DNA of 64,000 nucleotides from Scandinavium sp036409475 (GTDB lineage Bacteria > Pseudomonadota > Gammaproteobacteria > Enterobacterales > Enterobacteriaceae): positions 124,001 through 188,000 of the forward strand of contig NZ_JAYRCK010000004.1 of assembly GCF_036409475.1 (NCBI RefSeq), in the 5' to 3' direction. Shown here one piece after another: positions 32,061 through 42,451 of the stretch (its first letter is position 1; each line of letters begins with the position of its first letter). A model generated the notes under the pieces. The model was not told the origin of the DNA. It did no database searches and saw only the letters and a program-made list of their open reading frames with translations. The translations under genes and the position numbers were made by a program.

Positions 32061-33692
32061 TTAATGCTTAATGATGTACAGATCTTTGGTGTAGATGTTG
32101 TCCATCGGGTCTTTACCGGTATAACCGCCCACCCATGGTTTCACCAGGCGTGCGTTCACATAGTAATAAACCGGAACGATGGCTGAGTCTTTGCCCAGTT
32201 GCTGTTCAGCTTTGTCGTACAGCGCAACACGTTGTGCTTCGTCAGTCACCTGCAGCGTCTGCTTCATGATGGCATCAAACGCCGGGCTCTTATAGTGCGC
32301 GGTGTTCATGGAGCTGTCGGACAGCATGGTATTCAGGAAGGAAGTCGGTTCGTTGTAGTCCGCACACCAGCCAGCACGCGCAACGTCATAAGTTCCCTGG
32401 TGACGGGTGTCGAGGAAGGTTTTCCATTCCTGGTTCACCAGTTTCACGTCAACGCCCAGGTTTTTCTTCCAGATGGACGCCGCGGCGATAGCCAGTTTCT
32501 TATGCAGATCAGAAGTGTTGTACAGCAGGTTGAAAGTCAGCGGCTTGTCAGCGGTATAACCGGCTTCAGCCAGCAGTTTTTTCGCTTCAGCGTTACGCTG
32601 TTCCTGAGTCCAGGTGAACCACTCTGGTTTCGTCAGTTTCGCGCCGTCAGTGTATGGCGGGGTGTAACCGAAGGCTGGCAGGTCGCCCTGTGCTTTCACT
32701 TTATTGGTGATGATGTCGCGGTCCAGGCCCAGTTTCAGCGCGGTACGTACGCGAGCATCGGTGAACGGTGCTTTCTGGTTGTTGATTTCGTAGTAGTAGG
32801 TGCACAGATACGGGTCAACGTGAACTTCGGTTGGGATCTCTTTTTTCAGCTTCTGGAACAGCTCAATCGGCAGGTTGTTATAGGTCATGTCGATTTCACC
32901 GCTGCGGTAGCGGTTAACGTCAGTCACTTCAGAAGAGATTGGCAGATAGGTAATCTGGTCGATAACGGTTTTCTTGTTATCCCAATAATTCGGGTTGCGT
33001 TCCATCACGATGCGCTCATTAACCACCCAGTCTTTCAGCTTATACGCGCCGTTGGTAACGATATTGGCAGGCTGAGTCCACTTCTCACCGAATTTCTCGA
33101 TGGCGGCTTTGTTGACCGGAGACATCGCCGGGTTCACCAGCAGTTTGTAGAAATAAGGCACCGGCTCGCTCAGGGTGACTTCCAGAGTGTGGTCGTCGAT
33201 GGCTTTCACGCCGAGATCGGAGGTCGGTTTTTTGCCTTCAATGATCTCATCAACATTGAGGATGTGACCATACTGCGGATAGCTCGCATACGGGGACGCG
33301 GTTTTCGGGTCAACCAGACGCTGCCAGCTATAAACGAAATCTTGTGCCGTTACCGGCTCGCCGTTGGACCATTTAGCGTCTTTGCGCAGGTGGAAGGTCC
33401 AGACTTTAAAATCTTTGTTATCCCAGCTTTCTGCTACGCCCGGGATAGGGTGACCGTCTTTGGTGGACGTAATCAGCAGGCCTTCAAACAGGTCACGGCT
33501 GACGTTAGCTTCCGGCACACCTTCAATTTTGTTCGGGTCTAACGACTGAGGTTCCGCGCCGTTGTTACGGATCATGGTCTGTTTATCTGCCAGCTTAACG
33601 CCCGCAGGAACGTCTGCAGCCATTGCACTTCCTGCGATAAGTGCAGCGAATACGCCTGCTGCGATAAGGCTTTTTTTTGTGATGATGGTCAT
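32061..33692 (-). CDS. oppA: Periplasmic oligopeptide-binding protein OppA
   Basis: This 543-residue solute-binding protein has the E. coli length. Its signal peptide is MTIITKKSLIAAGVFAALIA with cleavage likely after SAMA-A. The family motif for SBP type 5 is around PLGPGVAESWDNK-like sequence and the ligand-lobe segments are typical (TFHLRKDAKWSNGEPVTAQD). It binds peptides of two to five residues regardless of side chain and delivers them to OppBC; it also serves cell-wall peptide recycling with MppA. Confidence 0.97.
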   Translation of the reverse strand: MTIITKKSLIAAGVFAALIAGSAMAADVPAGVKLADKQTMIRNNGAEPQSLDPNKIEGVPEANVSRDLFEGLLITSTKDGHPIPGVAESWDNKDFKVWTFHLRKDAKWSNGEPVTAQDFVYSWQRLVDPKTASPYASYPQYGHILNVDEIIEGKKPTSDLGVKAIDDHTLEVTLSEPVPYFYKLLVNPAMSPVNKAAIEKFGEKWTQPANIVTNGAYKLKDWVVNERIVMERNPNYWDNKKTVIDQITYLPISSEVTDVNRYRSGEIDMTYNNLPIELFQKLKKEIPTEVHVDPYLCTYYYEINNQKAPFTDARVRTALKLGLDRDIITNKVKAQGDLPAFGYTPPYTDGAKLTKPEWFTWTQEQRNAEAKKLLAEAGYTADKPLTFNLLYNTSDLHKKLAIAAASIWKKNLGVDVKLVNQEWKTFLDTRHQGTYDVARAGWCADYNEPTSFLNTMLSDSSMNTAHYKSPAFDAIMKQTLQVTDEAQRVALYDKAEQQLGKDSAIVPVYYYVNARLVKPWVGGYTGKDPMDNIYTKDLYIIKH

Positions 33693-34450
33693 TGTGTTGA
33701 TACTCCGCTCATTATAATTACCGACTTTTCGTCAGCCTGTTTAATCCCCTAAGGGGTTCCCGATTAGCGCAGGAGTGAAAGCGCTTGTCGGGTGGTTACT
33801 GCGTGCTATCACCGACTTTTTTATTACGGTTACTCTCTTTCGGCAACCTTACGTCGATTCTTTAAGCCATCCCCCCTGTCGGGATGACCTCTGTTCTTTT
33901 TTCGCCCGGAGATTTATTTGAAAATTATTCTCATCTCCGTGTTTTATGTGGCGAAATGCCTCGGCGGAAAGTATCAAATGCATTTACTGCCCGCCAATAC
34001 AATTTGCAAATTTGTTAACCAATTCTCTTTTGTGACGATGACTTCAAATGAAATGTGACGTTATCGAGTGCAATATCCAGTAATGACTACTTAAATTTCA
34101 GTGCATTGCAGCTAACAGCTTGCGTGTCGTTGCCTTTTTCGATTTTGCGATCGTTTTTTGCACAAAAATTTAACATTTGATTGTTATTTAGCACATTACT
34201 CTGCCTGCACACTGAAATTACTAATATCATTTCAATGATCCCACGGCAAGCGTAAGAGTATCATGTGAATGAAATAACATTATCGCCGCGGGAACTGTCC
34301 GGCAGTCGGTGTGTTAATGCATTGATAGATAAAAGATTAACAGGCCATAACGAGAGGTTATTAGCGGAGGGTATTTCAATTTTATTGATATGTTTTGCTA
34401 ATATAAGGAAAGAAGGACGAGGCCGATGTCGACCTCGTTTTGGAAAGGAC
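33693..34450. promoter_or_regulatory. Long oppA upstream region
   Basis: About 760 bases have no convincing gene. oppA reads away on the minus strand, with GGAG ten bases before its ATG and a CA-rich leader of the kind targeted by the small RNA GcvB in E. coli (inference). A hairpin CCCCTAAGGGG lies at 33748-33758. The AT-rich part at 33900-34260 probably holds the oppA promoters. ychE ends at 34451. Confidence 0.45.
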
Positions 34451-35098
34451 TCAGGCAAGAAGGCCTGGGAAGATGGATTTAATGCCGGCCACGATAAATT
34501 CAATGCCAAGCGCCATCAGTAATAAGCCCATAATACGGGTGATGACGTTGATGCCCGTTTGCCCTAACAGACGCACCAGCCACGGAGCAATACGGAACAA
34601 GCCCCAACAGCAGGCCGCAAAGAGTGCAATCGCCACGGAAAAACCAATCAGATGCGCCCAGTTGTGATAGCGAGTTCCCCAGACAATAGTCGAACTGATT
34701 GCCCCCGGCCCTGCCATCAGCGGTAACGCCAGCGGCACGACCCCAACGCTTTCACGGATCGCGGTTTCTGATTTCTCTTGCTTGTTCTGTTTGTCCTCGC
34801 CGAGCTTCCCGCTGATCATCGACATCGCGATGGTCACCACCAGAATGCCCCCCGCAATGCGGAACGAGTCAATTGAGATGCCGAAAAGCTGCAGGATGCC
34901 GTCACCCAGAAACAGTGAGGTCCACAAAATGATGGCCACTGACAGGTTTGCCGTCAGGTTGGTTTTATTTCGCGCAGGCGCTGACTGGTAGCTGGTCATG
35001 CTGATAAAAACCGGAATGATGCCTACCGGGTTGACCAGCGCAAATAAGCCAATGAAAAATTTAATATACGTTGGAAAATCGAACAGCGATTGAATCAC
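34451..35098 (-). CDS. ychE: YchE, MarC-family membrane protein
   Basis: This 215-residue protein has about six membrane segments and the family's ALVNPVGIIPVFISMT and ALPLMAGPGAISSTI motifs. MarC/UPF0056 proteins are inner-membrane proteins of unknown transport role, once linked wrongly to multiple antibiotic resistance. It lies between adhE (divergent) and opp as in E. coli. Confidence 0.93.
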   Translation of the reverse strand: MIQSLFDFPTYIKFFIGLFALVNPVGIIPVFISMTSYQSAPARNKTNLTANLSVAIILWTSLFLGDGILQLFGISIDSFRIAGGILVVTIAMSMISGKLGEDKQNKQEKSETAIRESVGVVPLALPLMAGPGAISSTIVWGTRYHNWAHLIGFSVAIALFAACCWGLFRIAPWLVRLLGQTGINVITRIMGLLLMALGIEFIVAGIKSIFPGLLA

Positions 35099-35575
35099 GG
35101 TAACCCCGCGCCCTCATCAATTGTGGTAGTTGACGTTCAATACTTCTAAAAACCGCGCTGAAGATACGCTTTTTGGCAGTATTCTTCACCACAAATCTGT
35201 CAGAAAACGCTACCAATACACGTTGTTATACAAATGTATAAATTATGCTAATGTAAAATCGGTTCGAAAGGTCGATCTCTTAACACTTGATACAAACCGC
35301 TAAAAACGGCCTGCTGAAAGGAGTCAGCTTGGTGTAATCTTGATTTAGATCACGTAATTTGTACTCAGAAGTGGGTAATCTTGATGTCGCACCAGGGAGT
35401 AGCCCGGGTCCTCAACCGGGTATAATGGAAGGCTCTTTTAGTAAATCAGTGGAATGAAGGTCGAACGTAACCTGTTGGTTTTATGGCTCTTACGCAAGCT
35501 GTTAGCGGTCTGTCTATACTGACATATCGTACAGCTGATTTACTAAAAAAGTTTAACATTATCCAGGAGAGCATT
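35099..35575 (+). promoter_or_regulatory. adhE control region and long leader
   Basis: This 477-base region separates ychE and adhE. TTGATTTAGATCAC at 35340-35353 is one base from the Fnr consensus. The long leader ends in CCAGGAGAGCATT before the ATG. In E. coli adhE is controlled by Cra, Fis and NarL, and its ribosome-binding site must be freed by RNase III; whether that holds here cannot be shown by reading. Confidence 0.5.
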
Positions 35576-38251
35576 ATGGCTGTTACTAATGTCGCTGAAC
35601 TGAACGCACTCGTTGAACGAGTGAAAAAAGCCCAGCGTGAATATGCCAACTTCACCCAAGAACAGGTTGATAAAATCTTCCGCGCGGCCGCTCTGGCTGC
35701 TGCAGATGCTCGAATCCCTCTCGCGAAACTGGCTGTTGCCGAATCCGGTATGGGTATCGTTGAAGACAAAGTGATTAAAAACCACTTCGCTTCTGAGTAT
35801 ATCTACAACGCCTATAAAGATGAAAAAACCTGTGGGATCCTCGACACTGATGAGACCTTCGGTACCATCACTATCGCTGAGCCTATCGGGATTATTTGCG
35901 GTATCGTTCCTACCACCAACCCAACGTCTACCGCTATCTTCAAATCGCTGATCAGCCTGAAGACTCGCAACGCAATCATCTTCTCTCCGCATCCACGTGC
36001 GAAAGACGCCACCAACAAAGCGGCAGATATTGTGCTGCAAGCTGCCATCGCTGCAGGTGCACCGAAAGATCTGATCGGTTGGATTGACCAGCCTTCTGTT
36101 GAGCTTTCTAATGCCCTGATGCACCACCCAGACATCAACATGATTCTGGCGACCGGTGGTCCAGGCATGGTTAAAGCAGCATACAGTTCCGGTAAACCAG
36201 CAATTGGCGTAGGTGCTGGTAACACCCCAGTTGTGGTTGACGAAACCGCTGACGTTAAACGTGTTGTTGCGTCTATCCTGATGTCCAAAACCTTCGACAA
36301 CGGCGTTATCTGTGCTTCTGAACAGTCTGTTATCGTGGTTGACTCCGCTTATGCTGCAGTACGCGAGCGTTTTGCTTCCCACGGTGGCTACATGCTGCAG
36401 GGTAAAGAGCTGAAAGCGGTTCAGGACATCATCCTGAAAAATGGTGCGCTGAACGCGGCTATCGTTGGCCAGCCAGCAACCAAAATTGCAGAACTGGCCG
36501 GCTTCACCGTACCAGCAGACACCAAAATCCTGATCGGCGAAGTCAGCGTGGTTGACGAATCCGAGCCGTTCGCTCACGAAAAACTGTCTCCGACTCTGGC
36601 CATGTACCGTGCCAAGAACTTCGAAGACGCGGTTGTTAAAGCGGAAAAACTGGTTGAGATGGGTGGTATCGGTCACACCTCTTGCCTGTACACCGACCAG
36701 GACAACCAACCAGAGCGCGTTAAATTCTTCGGCGACAAAATGAAGACCGCGCGTATCCTGATCAACACCCCTGCTTCTCAGGGTGGTATCGGTGACCTTT
36801 ACAACTTTAAACTCGCACCTTCCCTGACTCTGGGTTGTGGTTCATGGGGTGGTAACTCCATCTCTGAAAACGTTGGTCCAAAACACCTGATCAACAAGAA
36901 AACCGTTGCTAAGCGAGCTGAAAACATGTTGTGGCATAAACTTCCGAAATCTATCTACTTCCGCCGTGGCTCACTGCCAATCGCGCTGGACGAAGTGATT
37001 ACCGATGGCCACAAACGTGCGCTGATCGTGACTGACCGCTTCCTGTTCAACAATGGCTACGCTGACCAGATCACCTCTGTTCTTAAAGCGGCTGGTGTTG
37101 AAACTGAAGTGTTCTTCGAAGTTGAAGCTGACCCGACTCTGAGCGTTGTTCGTAAAGGTGCAGAGCTGGCGAACTCCTTCAAACCAGACGTGATCATCGC
37201 GCTGGGCGGTGGTTCTCCAATGGACGCCGCGAAAATCATGTGGGTGATGTACGAGCATCCGGAAACTCACTTCGAAGAACTGGCGCTGCGCTTTATGGAT
37301 ATCCGTAAACGTATCTACAAGTTCCCGAAAATGGGCGTGAAAGCGAAAATGATTGCTGTCACCACCACTTCCGGTACCGGTTCTGAAGTCACGCCGTTTG
37401 CGGTTGTAACTGACGATGCAACAGGTCAGAAATACCCACTGGCTGATTACGCACTGACCCCAGACATGGCTATCGTTGACGCAAACCTCGTCATGGAAAT
37501 GCCTAAGTCCCTGTGTGCGTTCGGTGGTCTGGATGCCGTGACTCACGCTCTGGAAGCTTATGTTTCTGTACTGGCCTCTGAGTTCTCTGACGGTCAGGCT
37601 CTGCAGGCTCTGAAACTGCTGAAAGAAAACCTGCCAGCGTCTTACAACGAAGGTTCGAAAAACCCTGTTGCCCGTGAACGTGTTCACAGTGCAGCGACCA
37701 TCGCCGGTATCGCGTTTGCTAACGCCTTCCTCGGTGTGTGTCACTCCATGGCGCATAAACTGGGTTCTCAGTTCCACATTCCACACGGTCTGGCGAACGC
37801 CCTGCTGATCAGCAACGTTATCCGTTACAACGCGAACGATAACCCAACTAAGCAGACTGCCTTCAGCCAGTACGATCGTCCACAAGCGCGTCGTCGTTAC
37901 GCAGAGATCGCTGACCATCTGGGTCTGACCTCTTCCAGCGACCGCACTGCAGCGAAAATCGAGAAGCTGCTGGCATGGCTGGACAGCATCAAGGCTGAAC
38001 TGGGTATTCCTAAGTCCATCCGTGAAGCTGGCGTGCAGGAAGCTGACTTCCTGGCACACGTTGACAAACTGTCTGAAGACGCGTTTGACGACCAGTGTAC
38101 CGGTGCTAACCCACGTTACCCGCTGATTTCCGAACTGAAACAGATCCTGCTGGATACTTACTACGGTCGCGAGTTCAGTGAAGGTGAAGTGGTAGAGAAG
38201 AAAGCTGCTGCTCCCGCTAAAGCTGACAAAAAAGCGAAGAAAACCGCTTAA
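35576..38251 (+). CDS. adhE: Bifunctional acetaldehyde-CoA/alcohol dehydrogenase
   Basis: This 891-residue protein is the E. coli length. The N-terminal half is a CoA-linked aldehyde dehydrogenase with the catalytic Cys in DNGVICASEQSV (about residue 246); the C-terminal half from about 450 is an iron-dependent alcohol dehydrogenase with GGGSPMDAAK and the iron ligands in HSMAHKLGSQFHIPHG. It reduces acetyl-CoA to ethanol during fermentation and assembles into spirosomes. ATG 35576 with AGGAG eight bases upstream is chosen over an earlier in-frame start. Confidence 0.98.
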   Translation: MAVTNVAELNALVERVKKAQREYANFTQEQVDKIFRAAALAAADARIPLAKLAVAESGMGIVEDKVIKNHFASEYIYNAYKDEKTCGILDTDETFGTITIAEPIGIICGIVPTTNPTSTAIFKSLISLKTRNAIIFSPHPRAKDATNKAADIVLQAAIAAGAPKDLIGWIDQPSVELSNALMHHPDINMILATGGPGMVKAAYSSGKPAIGVGAGNTPVVVDETADVKRVVASILMSKTFDNGVICASEQSVIVVDSAYAAVRERFASHGGYMLQGKELKAVQDIILKNGALNAAIVGQPATKIAELAGFTVPADTKILIGEVSVVDESEPFAHEKLSPTLAMYRAKNFEDAVVKAEKLVEMGGIGHTSCLYTDQDNQPERVKFFGDKMKTARILINTPASQGGIGDLYNFKLAPSLTLGCGSWGGNSISENVGPKHLINKKTVAKRAENMLWHKLPKSIYFRRGSLPIALDEVITDGHKRALIVTDRFLFNNGYADQITSVLKAAGVETEVFFEVEADPTLSVVRKGAELANSFKPDVIIALGGGSPMDAAKIMWVMYEHPETHFEELALRFMDIRKRIYKFPKMGVKAKMIAVTTTSGTGSEVTPFAVVTDDATGQKYPLADYALTPDMAIVDANLVMEMPKSLCAFGGLDAVTHALEAYVSVLASEFSDGQALQALKLLKENLPASYNEGSKNPVARERVHSAATIAGIAFANAFLGVCHSMAHKLGSQFHIPHGLANALLISNVIRYNANDNPTKQTAFSQYDRPQARRRYAEIADHLGLTSSSDRTAAKIEKLLAWLDSIKAELGIPKSIREAGVQEADFLAHVDKLSEDAFDDQCTGANPRYPLISELKQILLDTYYGREFSEGEVVEKKAAAPAKADKKAKKTA

Positions 38252-38289
38252 TCGTTAGCTGAATTAAAAACCCGCCGATTGGCGGGTTT

Positions 38290-38430
38290 CAGATTGCTGA
38301 CAAAGAAGGAAAAAGCGTGGTTTTTCCTTCTTTGTGGTGAGCTGCCGAAAATCAATGAATTGATTTTCCTTATTTTTTGTTCTGCCACCCATGACAAAAC
38401 GGTATTCGTTAGAGGTTTGTCATCAGTCTC
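38290..38430 (+). mobile_element. 141-bp MITE-like element, copy D, in the adhE terminator
   Basis: It starts CAGATTGCTGACAAAG and ends GTCATCAGTCTC. It is flanked by identical 22-bp direct repeats at 38268-38289 and 38431-38452, each the palindrome AAACCCGCC-GATT-GGCGGGTTT. The left copy directly follows adhE and the right copy keeps the long T run, so adhE still has a hairpin at once downstream and a complete terminator beyond the element. Very similar to copy A. Confidence 0.92.
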
Positions 38431-38483
38431 AAACCCGCCGATTGGCGGGTTTTTTTATGTCTGCGATAAGAAACGTTTAATAG

Positions 38484-39110
38484 TTACTCTTCGATACTTC
38501 CGCGAATACGCTGCTGAATAAGCGCCAGAGAGCCTTCCTGAAGCGCTTCTTTATAGTGCTTGCGGCACACCGAGACATAACGCTCATTGCCGCCAATCAC
38601 CACCTGCTCGCCCTCATTGTACGGCCGCCCTTCCTGATCCAGGCGAAGCACCATACTGGCTTTTCGCCCGCAGAAACAGATGGTTTTTAACTCCACCAGT
38701 TTGTCCGACCAGGCCAACAGATATTGGCTACCGGTAAACAGTTCACCGCGGAAGTCGGTACGCAGGCCGTAACAAAGCACAGGAATGTCGAGCTCATCAA
38801 CCACCTCAGACAGCGCATAAACCTGCTCACGTGTCAGAAACTGGCTTTCATCCACCAACACGCAGTGAATCGGCTCCTGCGCGTGCTCAGACGCAATATC
38901 GCTGAACAACGAGGTCTGTGGGTTATAAAGTTTGGCGGGTGAAGAGAGACCGATGCGTGAGCTGACTTTTCCTGCACCGAAACGGTCATCGATTTCCGCG
39001 GTATAAACCAGCGTCCGCATCCCGCGTTCCTGGTAATTGTAAGAGGACTGTAACAGTGCCGTGGACTTCCCCGCATTCATCGCGGAGTAGTAAAAATAAA
39101 GTTGTGCCAT
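38484..39110 (-). CDS. tdk: Thymidine kinase
   Basis: This 208-residue class II thymidine kinase starts MAQLYFYYSAMNAGKSTALL with its P-loop; the upstream open frame is not part of the family. The catalytic Glu is in CVLVDESQFLT and the zinc-binding Cys pairs are in TICFCGRK and SVCRKHY. It salvages thymidine and deoxyuridine. It faces hns across a long intergenic region. Confidence 0.96.
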   Translation of the reverse strand: MAQLYFYYSAMNAGKSTALLQSSYNYQERGMRTLVYTAEIDDRFGAGKVSSRIGLSSPAKLYNPQTSLFSDIASEHAQEPIHCVLVDESQFLTREQVYALSEVVDELDIPVLCYGLRTDFRGELFTGSQYLLAWSDKLVELKTICFCGRKASMVLRLDQEGRPYNEGEQVVIGGNERYVSVCRKHYKEALQEGSLALIQQRIRGSIEE

Positions 39111-39671
39111 TCGCAGCATCACTCCAATCATCGAGATTTTAACGGCACGAAGTGTACCATATTCCCGGTCGATTTCCGTGTTCACGCTTGCAGTAACATT
39201 TTCCCGTCAGTTGAAAATATTAAGTTCTACTTATCTATAATAACAATTAGATACGTAATCTTATGATGGCGCTCTTCCTTCAATGCCAGGGAGCGCTATC
39301 ACGTCATTAAACCCGGTTCCATAAGAAAGTGTTTAGTGATGTTATGATTCAGATTCTATTCAATAGCCGTCATTTCTCGCCCTGGTCCATCGCTAATACG
39401 AAAGGCTGATATTTGTGATTCTCAGATATATACCTGTTCGGAAACAAACAAAAAGGGCTTACTTTGTAAGGGTGTTCTTATGTTTGCCATCGGGCAATAA
39501 GCACACAGTATGTGAACTAACGCGTAAAATTTAACTTTATCTAATTAAGAAGAGTGAAAAATAACAGGTTATTTTGAATTCCTTACAATCCCCCCTATTG
39601 CACATCTGAAATTATCGCTCTATTATTACCTCAACAAACCACCCCCACAATATAAGTTTGAGATTACTACA
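39111..39671. promoter_or_regulatory. tdk-hns divergent intergenic region
   Basis: No gene is visible in 561 mostly AT-rich bases. The hns promoter and its upstream curved DNA (Fis, H-NS and CspA-responsive in E. coli) should be here; a leader TAAGTTTGAGATTACTACA precedes the hns ATG as in E. coli, with no strong Shine-Dalgarno sequence. Confidence 0.45.
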
Positions 39672-40082
39672 ATGAGCGAAGCACTTAAAATTTTGAACAA
39701 CATCCGTACTCTTCGTGCGCAGGCAAGAGAATGCTCTCTGGAAACGCTCGAAGAAATGCTGGAAAAATTAGAAGTTGTTGTTAACGAGCGCCGCGAAGAA
39801 GAAAGCGCTGCTGCTGCTGAAGTTGAAGAGCGCACTCGTAAACTGCAGCAGTATCGTGAAATGCTGATTGCAGATGGCATTGACCCGAATGAACTGCTGA
39901 ACAGCATGGCTGCTGCAAATAAATCCGGTGCTAAAGCTAAACGTGCAGCTCGCCCGGCTAAATATAGCTATGTTGATGAAAACGGCGAAACCAAAACCTG
40001 GACCGGCCAGGGTCGTACCCCGGCAATCATCAAAAAAGCAATGGATGAGCAAGGTAAATCTCTGGATGATTTCCTGATTTAA
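39672..40082 (+). CDS. hns: Nucleoid-associated silencer H-NS
   Basis: This 136-residue H-NS has an N-terminal coiled-coil oligomerisation domain (LKILNNIRTLRAQARECSLE), a flexible linker with KSGAKAKRAARPAKYSY, and the C-terminal AT-hook-like DNA-binding motif TGQGRTPAIIKKAM. It silences AT-rich and horizontally acquired DNA; in E. coli that includes the type I-E cas promoter, so it may control the cas operon in this window (inference). Confidence 0.98.
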   Translation: MSEALKILNNIRTLRAQARECSLETLEEMLEKLEVVVNERREEESAAAAEVEERTRKLQQYREMLIADGIDPNELLNSMAAANKSGAKAKRAARPAKYSYVDENGETKTWTGQGRTPAIIKKAMDEQGKSLDDFLI

Positions 40083-40097
40083 TCTTCTCGTTTGTTG

Positions 40098-40128
40098 AGA
40101 AATCCCGCTCCGGCGGGATTTTTTTTAC
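40098..40128 (+). terminator. hns terminator
   Basis: AATCCCGC/GCGGGATT surrounds a TCCG loop and is followed by eight T bases, about 20 bases behind the hns stop. Confidence 0.92.
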
Positions 40129-40193
40129 CCATTGTTCATGACAATGTCCGAAAGCAGTATTGAATTGCGCGTCTTGACCTCAGCTCAAACCCG

Positions 40194-40227
40194 TAAAAAA
40201 ACCGGGGCCTTTCGGAACCCCGGTTTA
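40194..40227 (-). terminator. galU terminator
   Basis: ACCGGGG/CCCCGGT (40201-40207 with 40218-40224) is followed on the minus strand by a run of U (plus-strand A at 40195-40201). It lies behind the galU stop and faces the hns terminator. Confidence 0.9.
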
Positions 40228-40244
40228 TGCTGTGCGAAAATGTG

Positions 40245-41153
40245 TTACTTGCCCGCGCCTACAGTCTCTTCCAGCCAGGCTTTAAAATCCGCGCCCAGCG
40301 AGCTGTGGCGAATACCATATTCAACAAAAGCACGCATATAACCCAGTTTATTACCGCAGTCATGGCTCTTGCCTTTCATATGATAGGCTTCAACGGTTTC
40401 TTTCTCGATCAGCATATCAATCGCATCGGTCAGTTGGATCTCATCACCCGCTCCTGGAGGGGTTTTCGCCAGCAGAGGCCAGATTTCCGCGCTCAGGACA
40501 TAACGCCCTACGACTGCCAGATTAGACGGCGCAACGTCGGCTTTAGGCTTCTCAACCACACCCACCATCGGCACGCTGTCGCCCGGCTTCAGTGCTTCGC
40601 CTTTGCAGTCGACAACACCGTACGCCGTCACATCTTCAACCGGCTCAACCATGATTTGGCTGGCGCCCGTTTCGTCAAAGCGTGTAATCATCTCTGCCAG
40701 GTTTTCACGGGACAAATCAGATTCATATTCATCCAGAATAACGTCTGGCAGAATAACCGCGACAGGTTCATTACCCACCACTGGATGTGCGCAAAGCACC
40801 GCATGACCCAGACCTTTCGCCAGGCCCTGACGAACCTGCATAATGGTGACATGCGGTGGACAAATAGACTGCACTTCTTCCAGCAACTGACGTTTAACAC
40901 GTTTTTCCAGCATAGCTTCAAGTTCGAAGCTGGTATCAAAGTGGTTTTCGATTGAATTTTTCGAGGAATGCGTTACCAGTACAATTTCAGTAATGCCTGC
41001 AGCGATACATTCATTTACAACATACTGAATTAATGGCTTGTCAACCAGCGGCAGCATTTCCTTTGGAATCGCTTTAGTGGCGGGCAACATCCTGGTGCCC
41101 AATCCCGCTACCGGGATTACGGCCTTAGTGACTTTTGAATTTAATGCAGCCAT
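40245..41153 (-). CDS. galU: UTP--glucose-1-phosphate uridylyltransferase
   Basis: This 302-residue nucleotidyltransferase carries the family motif PVAGLGTRMLPATKAIPKEM near the start and VEKPKAD in the middle. It makes UDP-glucose for LPS core, trehalose and galactose metabolism. It is convergent with hns as in E. coli. Confidence 0.97.
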   Translation of the reverse strand: MAALNSKVTKAVIPVAGLGTRMLPATKAIPKEMLPLVDKPLIQYVVNECIAAGITEIVLVTHSSKNSIENHFDTSFELEAMLEKRVKRQLLEEVQSICPPHVTIMQVRQGLAKGLGHAVLCAHPVVGNEPVAVILPDVILDEYESDLSRENLAEMITRFDETGASQIMVEPVEDVTAYGVVDCKGEALKPGDSVPMVGVVEKPKADVAPSNLAVVGRYVLSAEIWPLLAKTPPGAGDEIQLTDAIDMLIEKETVEAYHMKGKSHDCGNKLGYMRAFVEYGIRHSSLGADFKAWLEETVGAGK

Positions 41154-41350
41154 TGAAATCTCCTGAACTGTTCAAACTTTGAACGTGCTCGTTAATTAAT
41201 AACGCGTTGAGTATATCAGTACCGTTTGTGCAGTCTGGTCTGAAAAGGACACGTTAACCTTGAATTAGGATTTTACGCATAAATCCTGCTGATAGTACCA
41301 CCACTGTCTGAAAGCGGTGATAGCTATATCCTTCCTCTCTGGTTAATTGT

Positions 41351-42364
41351 TCATTCCGCAGACAACATTAAGCGTAAACGTCCGCCAGCCCCCCAAATTT
41401 GGCACTGCCACGACTCGCAGCGCTGGCTGATTTGATTTAAATAAGCATTCCCTAACGTGCCCAGCGGAACGCCGTTGCTGATCTGAATTTGATGGTCTCC
41501 CGTGTTCAGCGTGCCGTTCAGGCCTGCGGAAACAAGGATGAGGTTTTTAATTCCGCTGTGGTAATAACCAACCAGCAGCGGGAACTGTCCAGGCAAATTA
41601 GCCTGGCGCAGCAATTGGTTCACCTGTTTGAGTAAACTGCCCAATTCGGGCAGGCGTTGTCCTTCGTGCGCTAACTGTTCCTGTAACAGGCCATTAAATA
41701 AAGCCCGTAACAATAATGCGGCCAACACACCGTTTTCCCCGGCTCGGGTGACGTCCAGGCAATAAAAAGCCAGGTCTTTATCTGAAAGTGGTGCAATATC
41801 GAGTACCAGCCCGGGTTTATCTGCCGACACCAGTTGTCGATAATTGATACGACAATGTGAAATGCTTTGCTGAACTGGCGGCTGTAATTCCTGTAATAGC
41901 TTTGCCGCGGCGGCGGGATTACTGACCAACGCATCCCAGTCCTCAAACAAACGCTCTTCCTCCTCAACCCGGGAATTAAACATGTTGGGGTAGAGACAGG
42001 AAAAAACGGTTTCACGAAGACGATTGAAATCTTTGACAGGTTTAAGCAAGACGTCCTGCACACCAAGACGAAGCGCACTGGCGATATCCGCCATGTTTTC
42101 GGTGGCAGAGATAACCAGGATAGGCAGTTGATGGCCGTTGTTGCGCAGCTGCTCCACCAGCTTTAGACCGTTCATACGTGGCATGGCAATATCGCAAATC
42201 ATCAAATCGGGCTGCAGATGCGTCAGTTTTTCCAGGGCATCCACGCCGTCTTCTGCCAGGGTCGTTTCTGCGCCCAGCGATGAAAGCCACGAATCAAGGA
42301 GAGAGCGGAAAACGGGTTCGTCCTCAACAATCAGAATCTGTTTTCCCGCCAATGGCTGCGTCAT
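41351..42364 (-). CDS. rssB: Sigma-S adaptor and response regulator RssB
   Basis: This 337-residue protein has an N-terminal receiver domain with phospho-acceptor Asp58 (LMICDIAMPRMNG) and a C-terminal PP2C-like domain lacking the metal ligands. It delivers sigma-S to ClpXP. The lineage's anti-adaptors (Ira proteins) would modulate it. It follows rssA with an 87-base gap. Confidence 0.95.
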   Translation of the reverse strand: MTQPLAGKQILIVEDEPVFRSLLDSWLSSLGAETTLAEDGVDALEKLTHLQPDLMICDIAMPRMNGLKLVEQLRNNGHQLPILVISATENMADIASALRLGVQDVLLKPVKDFNRLRETVFSCLYPNMFNSRVEEEERLFEDWDALVSNPAAAAKLLQELQPPVQQSISHCRINYRQLVSADKPGLVLDIAPLSDKDLAFYCLDVTRAGENGVLAALLLRALFNGLLQEQLAHEGQRLPELGSLLKQVNQLLRQANLPGQFPLLVGYYHSGIKNLILVSAGLNGTLNTGDHQIQISNGVPLGTLGNAYLNQISQRCESWQCQIWGAGGRLRLMLSAE

Positions 42365-42451
42365 GATATCTCCCCTGACAGACGATAAGTAAATAGTGGC
42401 ACGCTATTCCAGGGATCGCCTGTCAGATTTTGCTGAAGTCGTCGAAAAGCC

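Noticed and set aside
34265..34522. 85-codon frame upstream of oppA overlapping the end of ychE
   Set aside because: It overlaps ychE antisense, begins with a poor start and shows no family resemblance.
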